The notes beneath the pieces are model-generated. The model did not search any database and had not been told where the DNA came from. It worked only from the letters and a program-made list of their open reading frames with translations. A program made the position numbers and the translations under genes. Positions 16,131 through 24,736 of a DNA stretch of 64,000 nt are shown here, piece after piece. The stretch lies in NCBI GenBank assembly GCA_025351765.1, contig JANXVH010000098.1, positions 1 through 64,000 of the forward strand, written 5' to 3'. The first letter of the stretch is position 1. Each line of letters opens with the position of its first letter. The DNA comes from Pedobacter sp. GTDB taxonomy: Bacteria > Bacteroidota > Bacteroidia > Sphingobacteriales > Sphingobacteriaceae.

Positions 16131-18143
16131 CTATTTTACTAGTGAAAATTTTAGAGGAATGTTGTATTTGACCCTCACTTTTTTGCCCTTCTGTATGCCC
16201 GGGATCCATTTAGGCGAAGCTTTTAGAACCCTTATCGCTTCTTCATCCAGACCAAAGCCCACTCCGCGTTCTACTTTAATGTCGGTTAAGGTGCCATCTT
16301 TTTCCACCACAAAGGACAAAAATACGTTCCCTTGTTTATTTAATTTTTGAGCCTCTGCGGGGTATTTTACCGTTCTACTCAAATACGCATAAAATTTATC
16401 CATTCCGCCCGGAAAAGAAGGCTGCTGTTCTAGTGAGATAAAGTCGTATACTTTATTTTCTTGAGCCGGAGTATCATTGCCATTTATTATAGAAGGGTTC
16501 TGGCCTAGGGAAAACGAGATAGGAATGTTGTATTTTACCCGAACTTTACTGCCGTTCTGAATACCGGGGGTCCATGCAGGACTAGCTTTCAAAACTCTTA
16601 CCGCTTCTTCATCAGTGCCGTAACCAAGCTTCCGCTCTACTTTGATATCCGACAAGCTTCCATCTGTTTCAACAACAAAAGAAAGAAAAACTTTACCCTC
16701 AACCTTATTGGCCTTTGCTTCCGTAGGATAGACCATAGTAGACTTCAAATACCCGTAAAATTTATCCATTCCGCCTGGGAAGGTAGGTTGCTGATCAAGA
16801 GAAACAAAATCATAGATTTTATTGTCGCCAACATCAGTAGTAGATTCACTAGTTTTAAGATAACCACGGATCACGATCTCAGGGAGGAGGGTATAATTAG
16901 CAGGTGTTTTAAGTTCTTGATTTTTAAGCGGAGTGGTTTCCCCAGAAAGTAGGAAACTAGTTTTGATCACGTATTTGCCATCAGCAATACTCTTGAAGCC
17001 ATCATAGGTTAGAATTTTGCTCATTAATTCAGTGTCGCAACCATAACCAAGAGCGGTGCTTGCAATGGAAACATCATTTGGTTCGCCAGCTTTAACTGTA
17101 AATTTTATCATCGAAAATCCCTGCACACCAGATGCTGATGCTGCAAGAGGGTACCTTACGCTTTTTTTGAGGTGGGTAAGCAGGTCTGAAAAGTCTACCG
17201 TTTTGGAATTTGCGCCAGCTGGCACGTCTGCTTCTATAGCTGCAGCAACAACCTCTTTTACCACCTGAAGTGGCTGATTTAAAGGGATGTCATCCGTTAA
17301 TCGTTTAATGTTTTTGTTGGTTCTTAAGGTGGCCGACGACATGACTAGTGTAATGGCGAAGAGCGGTAAAAACAGGCCATACTTTAGTATAGCGGTTTTT
17401 TTTGAACGTTGTTTGTGTAGCATGTAAATTCTTTTTTTAATGAGTGATTTGTTAAAAAAACTATTCGTAAGGTTGCTTTGGGTTACCCCGAAAGCACTGC
17501 TCAACAACAATAAAGCATACTGCTCTTTATCACCTTGAAAACGCGCGGCTTCTTCATCAGCCAGGTATTCATGTATGTTTTTAACGGTATGTTTATAAAA
17601 ATAAATGATCGGATTAAACCAGGCGATAATGCCAAGAACTTCAAAAAAGATGACATCCAATGAGTGCAGCTGCCTAATGTGTATTTCTTCATGACTGTTA
17701 ATCGTACTTAATCCAGGTAGGCTCTGGTCAATCAACTTTCTGCCAAAAAAAGAGAAGGCCATTCCGCTTTCATTCCTTTTCAAAAGAAGCCTCACATAAA
17801 CAAGCTGTATCATCAACCGGATTACAAGAAACACTACCCCTGCGATATAAACCAATGCTAGCACATTACCCGGGGTTAGCATGGATACATCATTCTGTAC
17901 GATGCCAACCTGGTACATAAAATCACCAACCTGACCGGCGGTAATATATACAGGCCGGGCAATAGTTTGTGTACTAAACCATTCAAACCGTAAGAAAGGA
18001 ATGGTGAGCGATAGGATGCCCGAAGCAACAAGATAAAATCTGTTGAGCGTAAAGTACGTCTCTCTATCTAATAATAGCTTGTAGAAGCCATAAAATACCA
18101 ATAGGTAAATATTGACCTGGAGGATGTAATGTGCCCAACTCAT
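16131..18143 (-). CDS. BlaR1/MecR1-like M56 metallopeptidase with TonB C-terminal repeats
   Basis: The 670-residue protein has membrane helices near 5-25, 35-52, 94-120 and 252-272. A zinc-protease site HEEIH (151-155) has a downstream Glu in HEYLADEE (191-198). After the last helix, where BlaR1 carries a penicillin-binding sensor, this protein carries two near-identical TonB-C-like domains at about 443-547 and 564-668 and a more diverged one at about 319-400. The blaI-like repressor gene overlaps its start by 4 bases. By analogy with BlaR1/BlaI it should sense an envelope signal and trigger derepression. The ligand is unknown and no beta-lactamase gene is adjacent. Confidence 0.87.
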   Translation of the reverse strand: MSWAHYILQVNIYLLVFYGFYKLLLDRETYFTLNRFYLVASGILSLTIPFLRFEWFSTQTIARPVYITAGQVGDFMYQVGIVQNDVSMLTPGNVLALVYIAGVVFLVIRLMIQLVYVRLLLKRNESGMAFSFFGRKLIDQSLPGLSTINSHEEIHIRQLHSLDVIFFEVLGIIAWFNPIIYFYKHTVKNIHEYLADEEAARFQGDKEQYALLLLSSAFGVTQSNLTNSFFNKSLIKKRIYMLHKQRSKKTAILKYGLFLPLFAITLVMSSATLRTNKNIKRLTDDIPLNQPLQVVKEVVAAAIEADVPAGANSKTVDFSDLLTHLKKSVRYPLAASASGVQGFSMIKFTVKAGEPNDVSIASTALGYGCDTELMSKILTYDGFKSIADGKYVIKTSFLLSGETTPLKNQELKTPANYTLLPEIVIRGYLKTSESTTDVGDNKIYDFVSLDQQPTFPGGMDKFYGYLKSTMVYPTEAKANKVEGKVFLSFVVETDGSLSDIKVERKLGYGTDEEAVRVLKASPAWTPGIQNGSKVRVKYNIPISFSLGQNPSIINGNDTPAQENKVYDFISLEQQPSFPGGMDKFYAYLSRTVKYPAEAQKLNKQGNVFLSFVVEKDGTLTDIKVERGVGFGLDEEAIRVLKASPKWIPGIQKGKKVRVKYNIPLKFSLVK

Positions 18144-18517
18144 TTCTCTTTGTTTTTAAGTTTACTGATCATTTTAAGAATCTCATCAACGTCGCCCAGA
18201 TCCAGCTTTTCTTCTTTTACAAAAAAGGAGAACATGCTTTCAACTGAGTTTTCAAAGTAATTGCCCAGCAATTTCTCTGTTGCATAACGTTTATAATCTT
18301 CTTTGCTAATAACGGGTTGATATTTATGGGCCTTGCCAAATGCTTCATGAGCGATGAATCCCTTTACTTCAAGTATCCTAATTATTGTAGATACAGTGTT
18401 GTAGGCGGGCTTTGGCTCGGGAAGTAAGTCCATTACGTCTTTAACGAATCCTTTTTCAATCTGCCATACAATTTGCATGATCTGCTCTTCTGCTTTTGTT
18501 AAGTCCTTAATTTCCAT
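18140..18517 (-). CDS. BlaI/MecI-family transcriptional repressor
   Basis: The 125-residue protein has a winged-helix N-terminus (LTKAEEQIMQIVWQIEKGFV, then PAYNTVSTIIRILEVKGFI) and a helical dimerisation tail. These features define the BlaI/MecI/CopY family, which dimerise on palindromic operators and are cleaved or released when the partner metallopeptidase is activated. It is the first gene of a two-gene operon with the M56 protein (4-base overlap). Two ACTAA-N4-TTAGT palindromes lie 64-105 bases upstream of its start. Confidence 0.93.
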   Translation of the reverse strand: MEIKDLTKAEEQIMQIVWQIEKGFVKDVMDLLPEPKPAYNTVSTIIRILEVKGFIAHEAFGKAHKYQPVISKEDYKRYATEKLLGNYFENSVESMFSFFVKEEKLDLGDVDEILKMISKLKNKEK

Positions 18518-18580
18518 TATTAATCTATGCTATTGTTGTTCTGTTCTTTGTTATCAGCATACTGCGCATTACCTGTTATA

Positions 18581-18622
18581 ACTAAAAACTTAGTATAAAC
18601 TTAAAACTAATAATTTAGTTTT
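18581..18622. promoter_or_regulatory. Twin candidate BlaI operator
   Basis: Two palindromes share the core ACTAA-N4-TTAGT, at 18581-18594 and 18606-18619, with centres 25 bases apart. The second extends to 8-base arms, AAAACTAA and TTAGTTTT (18603-18622). The position just upstream of blaI suggests autoregulation. A related but differently spaced palindrome, CTAAAA-TG-TTTTAG, lies at 18990-19003 before the small gene at 18942. Confidence 0.5.
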
Positions 18623-18691
18623 CAAAATATATTTTTATTTTTTTGATCTTCAAGGGAATAAAGAAATTCGAAAGAACCTTTAAACAAACAA

Positions 18692-18711
18692 AGCCCCCAT
18701 AAATGGAGGCT
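18692..18711 (-). terminator. Candidate terminator of the small membrane protein gene
   Basis: An 8-bp stem with one mismatch (18692-18699 with 18704-18711) and a 4-base loop is followed, on the minus strand, by a T-rich tract. It lies 55 bases after the stop of the minus-strand gene at 18766. Confidence 0.45.
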
Positions 18712-18765
18712 GTATTCAGGGCTTAATTTATACTTAGCTAGCCCACTAATTAGCGGGGCGAGATC

Positions 18766-18942
18766 TTAATTAGAGAATGGATTGCTAATTTTAATCAAAG
18801 TAGTTTTTGAAGAGCCTGATTTTAAAACAACCTCATCATCATTTTGAGTAGCGGTGGTTGCTATAACAAAAGTAAATACCATCATAATAAGTACAGGGAA
18901 TAATAGAAGTAAGAAGGGGGATATGGTTGATAACTTTTTCAT
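18766..18942 (-). CDS. Small single-pass membrane protein, unknown
   Basis: This 58-residue product starts MKKLSTISPF and has one strong hydrophobic segment (LLLLFPVLIMMVFTFVIATT), then a short polar tail ending ISNPFSN. I use the ATG at 18942. An in-frame ATG 24 bases upstream exists but gives a less typical N-terminus. It lies between the blaI promoter region and a divergent lytS-type gene and has its own terminator. I do not recognise a family. It could be a secreted peptide if the hydrophobic stretch is cleaved. Confidence 0.5.
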   Translation of the reverse strand: MKKLSTISPFLLLLFPVLIMMVFTFVIATTATQNDDEVVLKSGSSKTTLIKISNPFSN

Positions 18943-19170
18943 AATCTTATTGTTTTGATGAAACAAATAGAATCATTAATAAAATTCTACTAAAATGTTT
19001 TAGACCAAGGCCACATTATTCTAGATAAACGCCTAAAAAGAATAGTTTTGTAATTGGTTAGCTGATTTAAGCCATTGGTAGAAATAAATTGCCAGTTCGT
19101 CGAAAGCAAAGCCTCAAAACATATCATATTAGCTATTTTGGACTTATGGAATTGGGTACAGCATCAATAA

Positions 19171-20202
19171 ATGAAGACTAAAACACCATTAACAGGTCAC
19201 CTCGTATTTTGGCTTATTGTCAGTACCATCTTATATTTTCAGGTGTTTTTTGGGCGCGAGCCCACTACACTTTACGCTTTCGCAACGCGTCATGGGTTTG
19301 CCTCGCTAATTAATATTTCTATTTTTTATATCAACTATACCTTGCTTATTCCTTTACTGGTTAAGGATGCTAAAAGGTATGGAATGTATGTAGTTAGCAT
19401 TGTACTGCTCATATTGGTAATGACCTTCTGCAAATTAGGTATAGAAAGCATCTACTCCAATTTTTTCCTGAAGGCAATTGATGAGGCGATGAAAGGTAGG
19501 TATGCTGAAGTAGCCGGGTATTTTTTCTTCAACATGTTCATCTCCGGTTTCTTTGTGGTGGCCAGTTCCCTAATCAGGTTTGCTTCAGACTGGTTTGGTA
19601 ATGAGAGCGCACAAAAAAATCTGATTCGTGAGAAGAAGGAAATGGAATTACAATTCTTAAAATCGCAGCTTAACCCACATTTTCTATTTAACTCTCTAAA
19701 TAACATCTACTCATTGGCTTACCAGAAATCTGATAAGACTGCAGATGCGATCTTGAAGCTTTCTGAGATTATGCGTTACATGATTTATGAAAGCAACGAC
19801 AGTTGGGTTTCACTGAGTAAAGAAATAGAATACGTGCAGAGTTTTATTGAACTGCAAAAGTTAAGATTTAAAGACGGAGCAGCTGTAGAGTTTACGCAAA
19901 ATGGTGAAATAGACAACCAACAGATTGTCCCGCTGATTCTGATCTCGTTTGTAGAAAATGCCTTTAAACATGGTGTGGCCAATGACCCTGAAAATCCCAT
20001 CAAGATCAATATTATTGCAAATCAGAAAATTCTTCACTTTAGTGTAAGTAATAAAAAGAATAGCTATAATAAGGATCAAATGGGTGGGATAGGTCTATAT
20101 AATGTAGAGCGCAGATTACAGCTGCTATACCCTGATCGGTATAAATTAAATATTGTAAATTCGGAAACGCACTATACCAGTGAGTTAATGCTTGATATAT
20201 GA
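19171..20202 (+). CDS. LytS-type membrane sensor histidine kinase
   Basis: The 343-residue protein has about four N-terminal transmembrane helices (to about residue 140), a short coiled coil, and a His_kinase domain with FLKSQLNPHFLFNSLNN carrying the phosphoacceptor His. A degenerate ATPase domain follows (VPLILISFVENAFKHG and GGIGLYNVERRL). This is the Bacteroidota LytS/YehU class, usually without a periplasmic ligand domain. The LytTR regulator gene overlaps its end by 4 bases (ATGA), so the two are translationally coupled. Confidence 0.93.
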   Translation: MKTKTPLTGHLVFWLIVSTILYFQVFFGREPTTLYAFATRHGFASLINISIFYINYTLLIPLLVKDAKRYGMYVVSIVLLILVMTFCKLGIESIYSNFFLKAIDEAMKGRYAEVAGYFFFNMFISGFFVVASSLIRFASDWFGNESAQKNLIREKKEMELQFLKSQLNPHFLFNSLNNIYSLAYQKSDKTADAILKLSEIMRYMIYESNDSWVSLSKEIEYVQSFIELQKLRFKDGAAVEFTQNGEIDNQQIVPLILISFVENAFKHGVANDPENPIKINIIANQKILHFSVSNKKNSYNKDQMGGIGLYNVERRLQLLYPDRYKLNIVNSETHYTSELMLDI

Positions 20203-20948
20203 CAAAGTTAAAATGTATTGCTGTAGATGATGAGCCTTTGGCGCTAGATATTATTGAGGATTATGTATCTAAAATTCCTTTCCTTGAATTGGTAAAGCGC
20301 ACTGAGAATGCTATCGAGGCACTTCAGTTGGTACAGGCTGGGGGAATAGATCTGGTGTTTTTGGATATTCAGATGCCTGAGCTTACTGGCATCCAATTCT
20401 TAAAGATTGCCAACAATAAAGCGAGTTATATCCTAACCACGGCTTATTCGCAATACGCGCTGGAAAGTTATGATTTGAACGTTTCCGATTATTTGCTAAA
20501 GCCCATTGCTTTTGATCGGTTCTATAAAGCTGTTGAAAAAGTCCACAACCAAAATAAAGCTGCAGAACCTGCGCCTGCGCCACAACCCGTTTTAACCTCC
20601 GCCCCTTTTACGGCCGTAAACCACATCGTACAAGATTTTATCTTTGTAAAAACAGAACATAAAATTCAGAAAATCCAGTTGGATGATATCCTTTTTATAG
20701 AAGGGCTAAAAGATTATATTTCAATTTACACTAAGGCTGAACGGGTAATTACACTTCAAAACATGAAAAAGATGGAAGAAACCTTACCTCAAGCACAATT
20801 TATTAGGGTACACAAATCTTATATCATTTCTTTGGACAAAATTGAAAGCATAGAGCGAAGCAGAATTGCTATCAATGGAAAGGTTATCCCGATTGGTGAT
20901 ACCTACAGAGATGAATTTTTTAGAAGAATAGACAATAAGAATATTTAG
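20199..20948 (+). CDS. LytTR-family response regulator
   Basis: The 249-residue protein has a receiver domain with phosphoacceptor Asp56 in LVFLDIQMPELTG, a Pro/Ala linker (AAEPAPAPQPV), and a LytTR DNA-binding domain (IQLDDILFIEGLKDYISIYT to FIRVHKSYIISLDKIESIE). LytTR domains bind imperfect direct repeats. It forms a two-component pair with the kinase upstream. Its TAG interlocks with the stop of the convergent plsC gene (TTAG, 20945-20948). Confidence 0.94.
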   Translation: MTKLKCIAVDDEPLALDIIEDYVSKIPFLELVKRTENAIEALQLVQAGGIDLVFLDIQMPELTGIQFLKIANNKASYILTTAYSQYALESYDLNVSDYLLKPIAFDRFYKAVEKVHNQNKAAEPAPAPQPVLTSAPFTAVNHIVQDFIFVKTEHKIQKIQLDDILFIEGLKDYISIYTKAERVITLQNMKKMEETLPQAQFIRVHKSYIISLDKIESIERSRIAINGKVIPIGDTYRDEFFRRIDNKNI

Positions 20949-21676
20949 TTTACTATAGCTTTTAGGGCAGTTTCTGCTTCCAGGGCTATATCTTCTGGAT
21001 TCTTACCTGCAGGCTCTATTGGTTTTAGCACAGTCCACCGCAAACGCTCTCCAACACTTAGCGGAAAAGTTCCGTATTGTACAATTTTCCAGGAGTTTTC
21101 TATAGCTACGGGTACAATGAGGGCGTTTGGAACAACCTTTAGTAAAGTAGCAATCCCACCAACCTGAAAAGCTTTTATTTTACCATCCTTGGCTCGGGTA
21201 CCTTCTGGAAATATCATGGCGGACCATGTATTGTCTTTCATCCGGCGGCCAAGTTTAATGATCTCAGAAACGGCTTGTTTGCTATCTTTACGATCTATAT
21301 TTGCCCCCCCGCCATACTTCAAGTTAAATGAAATAGAAGGGATGCCTTTGGTAAGTTCTATCTTGGAGATGAATTTAACGTGGTACTTTCTTAAAAACCA
21401 GATCAAAGCAGGTATGTCATACATGCTTTGGTGATTGGCTACAAAAATAATGGGACGGTCTAATGGAAGTACCTGCTCATTTCTAAAATTAACGGACGAT
21501 AGCAGCAGGAAATCACAATAGGTTAAAAAGAAGTTGAGGGCATCCACAGAAACCTTATGCGCTTTTAAGCCAAAAAAACGGTAACATACCCATTGTATCG
21601 GCTGAAATATAATAAGTACAACAAGGAACGCAATATAAAATATTGGACTAAGTAGGTAGCCGAACAGTTTATTCAT
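20945..21676 (-). CDS. plsC: 1-acyl-sn-glycerol-3-phosphate acyltransferase
   Basis: The 243-residue protein has a hydrophobic N-terminal anchor (about 5-30), the catalytic NHxxxxD motif in NHQSMYDIP (His82, Asp87), and the substrate motif FPEGTRAKDG. Members transfer an acyl group to lysophosphatidic acid in the inner membrane to make phosphatidic acid. Family members can also act on other lipids such as ornithine lipids, so the exact acceptor is inferred. It appears to be a single gene. Confidence 0.9.
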   Translation of the reverse strand: MNKLFGYLLSPIFYIAFLVVLIIFQPIQWVCYRFFGLKAHKVSVDALNFFLTYCDFLLLSSVNFRNEQVLPLDRPIIFVANHQSMYDIPALIWFLRKYHVKFISKIELTKGIPSISFNLKYGGGANIDRKDSKQAVSEIIKLGRRMKDNTWSAMIFPEGTRAKDGKIKAFQVGGIATLLKVVPNALIVPVAIENSWKIVQYGTFPLSVGERLRWTVLKPIEPAGKNPEDIALEAETALKAIVN

Positions 21677-21745
21677 AGCTGGTTTAATTTTAACAAAAGT
21701 AAATATTTTTTATAACCCGCTCGATTATGATCTTCCATAGCGCTA

Positions 21746-24253
21746 CTAAAAGGATTCTTCATCAGGACGCATTTGCTGCTGATCAGATTTATTCGATTTC
21801 TTCAATTTGAAGTCTGTCTTGCCAAAACGGTAAGAATAAGTCAGGTTGGCTACTGTGCCCTGCATCCTTCTACTGAAATCAACAATAGTTCCTCCAGCTT
21901 CCGTAGTCATTGCCCATTTGCGGGTATTGAAAATATCTCTTATGTTTAAACTCAACGAAGACTTTTTATCTTTAAAATCGTATTTACCTCCAGCATCTAA
22001 GCCATACATCGCATTCCTGGTTCCCTGCGCCATTGCTTCCCTTGCACGATAGTCGCCTTTAATCTGTAGGGTTATGTTTTCCAATACTACAAAATTGTTG
22101 GTTAGATTTGCATTCCAGCTAAAGCCAGAATTTTCTAATATACCAGAATTGGAGTTGCCTTTTACATCTACCTGGTATAGGTTCACGTTTCCAGTAAAGC
22201 TCCAGGCTTTTAAAACGTTAACCTTACTAATCAGTTCAAATCCACTACTAATACTTCTGGCTAAGTTTACCGGGGTAATCACGGTAATTCCTGTTCCTGC
22301 GTATTCCGCAGGCGTTGTCCTCACACGTTGGATCACGTCATTTGTTTTACGCACATAGGCCGTTGAAGTAAGTGTTACTTTTTTCCAGTACTTGCTGTAA
22401 CTCAATTCAAATGCATGTACATCTTCAGGCCGGAGGTTTGGATTGCCCTGGCGGTAGTTGTAAGGGTCAGACACATCAAGAAAAGGATTGGCATCCCAAC
22501 CACGCGGCCGGTTTACTCTTCTGCTATAACTCAATTGCAATTGCTGATCTCCTTTAAGCTTTTCTGTTAAGAAAATACTTGGATACAGCCTGGTATAGGC
22601 AACTTTACCCGGTGTGTAAGCAATGCTGCCGTTAGATTGGTAGGTTCCTAAACGCGTATCAAGTGTGGCGTCTTCCGCCCTTAAACCAACTTGATACCCA
22701 AAGCTTTTAATTTGATTCTGAAAGTTAAAATACAAGGCATGTACCTGATCCTTGTTATTAAACAAGTTACTTAATGCCAAATTATTCACAAAATCACCTG
22801 TAAAAATATCAGAGTTTGTAGAGATTTGAGTGTTTTCTGCAAACTTGATCTGACTTCGGTATCCCGCCTCTATTTTGCCTAACTGGCCTATTGGTAGGGT
22901 ATAGTCGGTTTGAATATTATAGTTTTTGTTGTATCCATAGCTATCGTTATTCTGGATATTTAGAAATGATGATACCGGTGTTCCATTTACATTATAAATC
23001 TTAGTATTGTAAATCTGGTTGTTGTCATTGTCGCCTTCAGAGAAGCTAAAATTAAAGGTAAGCTCTTCTTTAGGCTTCGTAAACTTTTGACTAAAATCAA
23101 GATTTAAATCATAACTCCCGCCAGAACCAAAGTTTGAGTTGGTTCTGTTGCTTAGCTCAAGAGGATTTCTTAATTGGTCAAGTTTATTGATGGTTAATAA
23201 ATCTAAACGGTCATTATCTCTTATATTAAAACCTCCGGAGAAGCTCAATATGCTTTTTTCACTCACATAATAATCAATACCTGCTTTAAAATTGTGCCCC
23301 TTGTCCAGTGATTTAGAATCGGTAATTTGATTGGTAAAAGCAGCAGAACTAGGGGATAAAAGATTAGTGTATTGGATGTTATTAAAGCCTCCACCAAGCC
23401 TGTTACCATACCGATAACTGTAGTTTCCATAAAGATTTATTTTACTGTTTTGGAAACTTAGGTTGGTATTGGCATTGTAGTTTTCCTGGCTGCCTGCTGT
23501 GAGTGCAATAGAACCAGTTAAGCCAATTTTTTTGTTTTTCTTAAGGACGATGTTGATGATGCCCGACTGGCCTTCTGCATCGTATTTTGCAGATGGGTTG
23601 GTAATCAGTTCTATACTTTCAATAGAACTTGCAGGTATAGACTGTAAAACCTGGGCCACATTGCCACCAGCAATGAGGGAAGGCTTACCGTCTATTAAAA
23701 CACGCACACCGCTTGAGCCTCTAAGACTAACGTTGCCCTCTATATCCGTTTGAACAGAAGGAACGTTTTGCAAAAGATCAGAAGCCGATCCGCCTTCGCT
23801 AACCAAACTTTGATCTACCGAGAATATCTTCTTGTCAATTCCCATTTGAATGGTGCTCTTCGGAGCGGTAATGGTTACTTCATTTAAGGCAGTACCTTTG
23901 GAAGGCTTCATGTTAATGGTGCCGAAATTAATATCTTTCTTAGCATCTGTTATTGCTATAGAATCTCTAACCATCGTTTGATAGCCCACATTGCTTATTT
24001 TGAAGCTAAATACGCCTATTGGCAGGCCTATTATTATAAGATTGCCATCTACATCTGTTTGGGCACCTTTAACAATTGCCTTGGTTTTTCTATTGATCAC
24101 AATTGCAGATGCAAATGGAACGGTTTGATTGGTTATGGCATCTACAACTTTAGCGGTAATCTTTCCTTCGCCGGTTGTTTGTGCATTAAGGGTAATTGCA
24201 TTTATACAAAAAGCTAATGTTAAGCGCATCACCTTGCATCTGTAATTCTTCAT
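21746..24253 (-). CDS. Outer membrane beta-barrel / TonB-dependent receptor family protein
   Basis: The 835-residue protein has a signal peptide ending near LNAQ, a carboxypeptidase-regulatory-like domain (about 25-115), a plug domain (ASDLLQNVPSVQTDIEGNVS, then SSGVRVLIDGKPSLIAGG) and a barrel containing the late motif GNPNLRPEDVHAFELSYS. This is the OMP_b-brl/TonB-receptor branch typical of Bacteroidota. No partner lipoprotein of SusD type is adjacent, so the cargo is unknown. Start is the first ATG. A second Met eight codons on would also leave a signal peptide. Confidence 0.87.
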   Translation of the reverse strand: MKNYRCKVMRLTLAFCINAITLNAQTTGEGKITAKVVDAITNQTVPFASAIVINRKTKAIVKGAQTDVDGNLIIIGLPIGVFSFKISNVGYQTMVRDSIAITDAKKDINFGTINMKPSKGTALNEVTITAPKSTIQMGIDKKIFSVDQSLVSEGGSASDLLQNVPSVQTDIEGNVSLRGSSGVRVLIDGKPSLIAGGNVAQVLQSIPASSIESIELITNPSAKYDAEGQSGIINIVLKKNKKIGLTGSIALTAGSQENYNANTNLSFQNSKINLYGNYSYRYGNRLGGGFNNIQYTNLLSPSSAAFTNQITDSKSLDKGHNFKAGIDYYVSEKSILSFSGGFNIRDNDRLDLLTINKLDQLRNPLELSNRTNSNFGSGGSYDLNLDFSQKFTKPKEELTFNFSFSEGDNDNNQIYNTKIYNVNGTPVSSFLNIQNNDSYGYNKNYNIQTDYTLPIGQLGKIEAGYRSQIKFAENTQISTNSDIFTGDFVNNLALSNLFNNKDQVHALYFNFQNQIKSFGYQVGLRAEDATLDTRLGTYQSNGSIAYTPGKVAYTRLYPSIFLTEKLKGDQQLQLSYSRRVNRPRGWDANPFLDVSDPYNYRQGNPNLRPEDVHAFELSYSKYWKKVTLTSTAYVRKTNDVIQRVRTTPAEYAGTGITVITPVNLARSISSGFELISKVNVLKAWSFTGNVNLYQVDVKGNSNSGILENSGFSWNANLTNNFVVLENITLQIKGDYRAREAMAQGTRNAMYGLDAGGKYDFKDKKSSLSLNIRDIFNTRKWAMTTEAGGTIVDFSRRMQGTVANLTYSYRFGKTDFKLKKSNKSDQQQMRPDEESF

Positions 24254-24378
24254 CCAGGATCTTGATTTTATAACTTATATAAGAGGGACAAAGAAACGAC
24301 CAGTAAGTTTAAAAATATAGGGCGTAACTATTTTATTACAGGTTAAATACCTTTCTATGAGTAAAAATTTTGCGAGGA

Positions 24379-24660
24379 TTAATCTACAGAGACAGTTAGT
24401 GCTTCCTGTTGTAAAATTTTGCGGTAGATCTCCATTTCGGTAAAGGAACCTTCCAATACAGCACACTTTCCTTTATTGTGTACTTCCCAGGCTATTTTTT
24501 CTGCCTGGGGTTCTGTGTAGTCCAGATATTTCATCATGCAATAAATCACATGTTCAAAAGTGTTCACATCATCATTCCAAAGGATCAAACGGTGAACCGT
24601 TTTAAGTGAGGTAAGAATCTCTTCTAAGGTGAATGTTTCTTCTTTTGTTTCTGTAGACAT
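24379..24660 (-). CDS. clpS: ATP-dependent Clp protease adaptor ClpS
   Basis: The 93-residue protein matches ClpS: LILWNDDVNTFEHVI near the start, then YTEPQAEKIAWEVHNKGKC and the C-terminal strand. ClpS binds N-degron substrates (Leu, Phe, Tyr, Trp at the N-terminus) and delivers them to ClpA-type unfoldases. The conserved NDD and the hydrophobic substrate pocket residues are present. It is divergent from the KAS III gene and not next to clpA. Confidence 0.95.
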   Translation of the reverse strand: MSTETKEETFTLEEILTSLKTVHRLILWNDDVNTFEHVIYCMMKYLDYTEPQAEKIAWEVHNKGKCAVLEGSFTEMEIYRKILQQEALTVSVD

Positions 24661-24736
24661 CTTACAAAAATAAGCTTATTTCAAAATAATGTTGCAGGTA
24701 AAGTAATTTTTGCCTAAAATTATTCAAACTTCAAAT

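Noticed and set aside
16131..18517. Beta-lactam resistance operon
   Set aside because: The pair resembles BlaI/BlaR1 but no beta-lactamase or penicillin-binding sensor is adjacent. The C-terminal domains are of TonB type.
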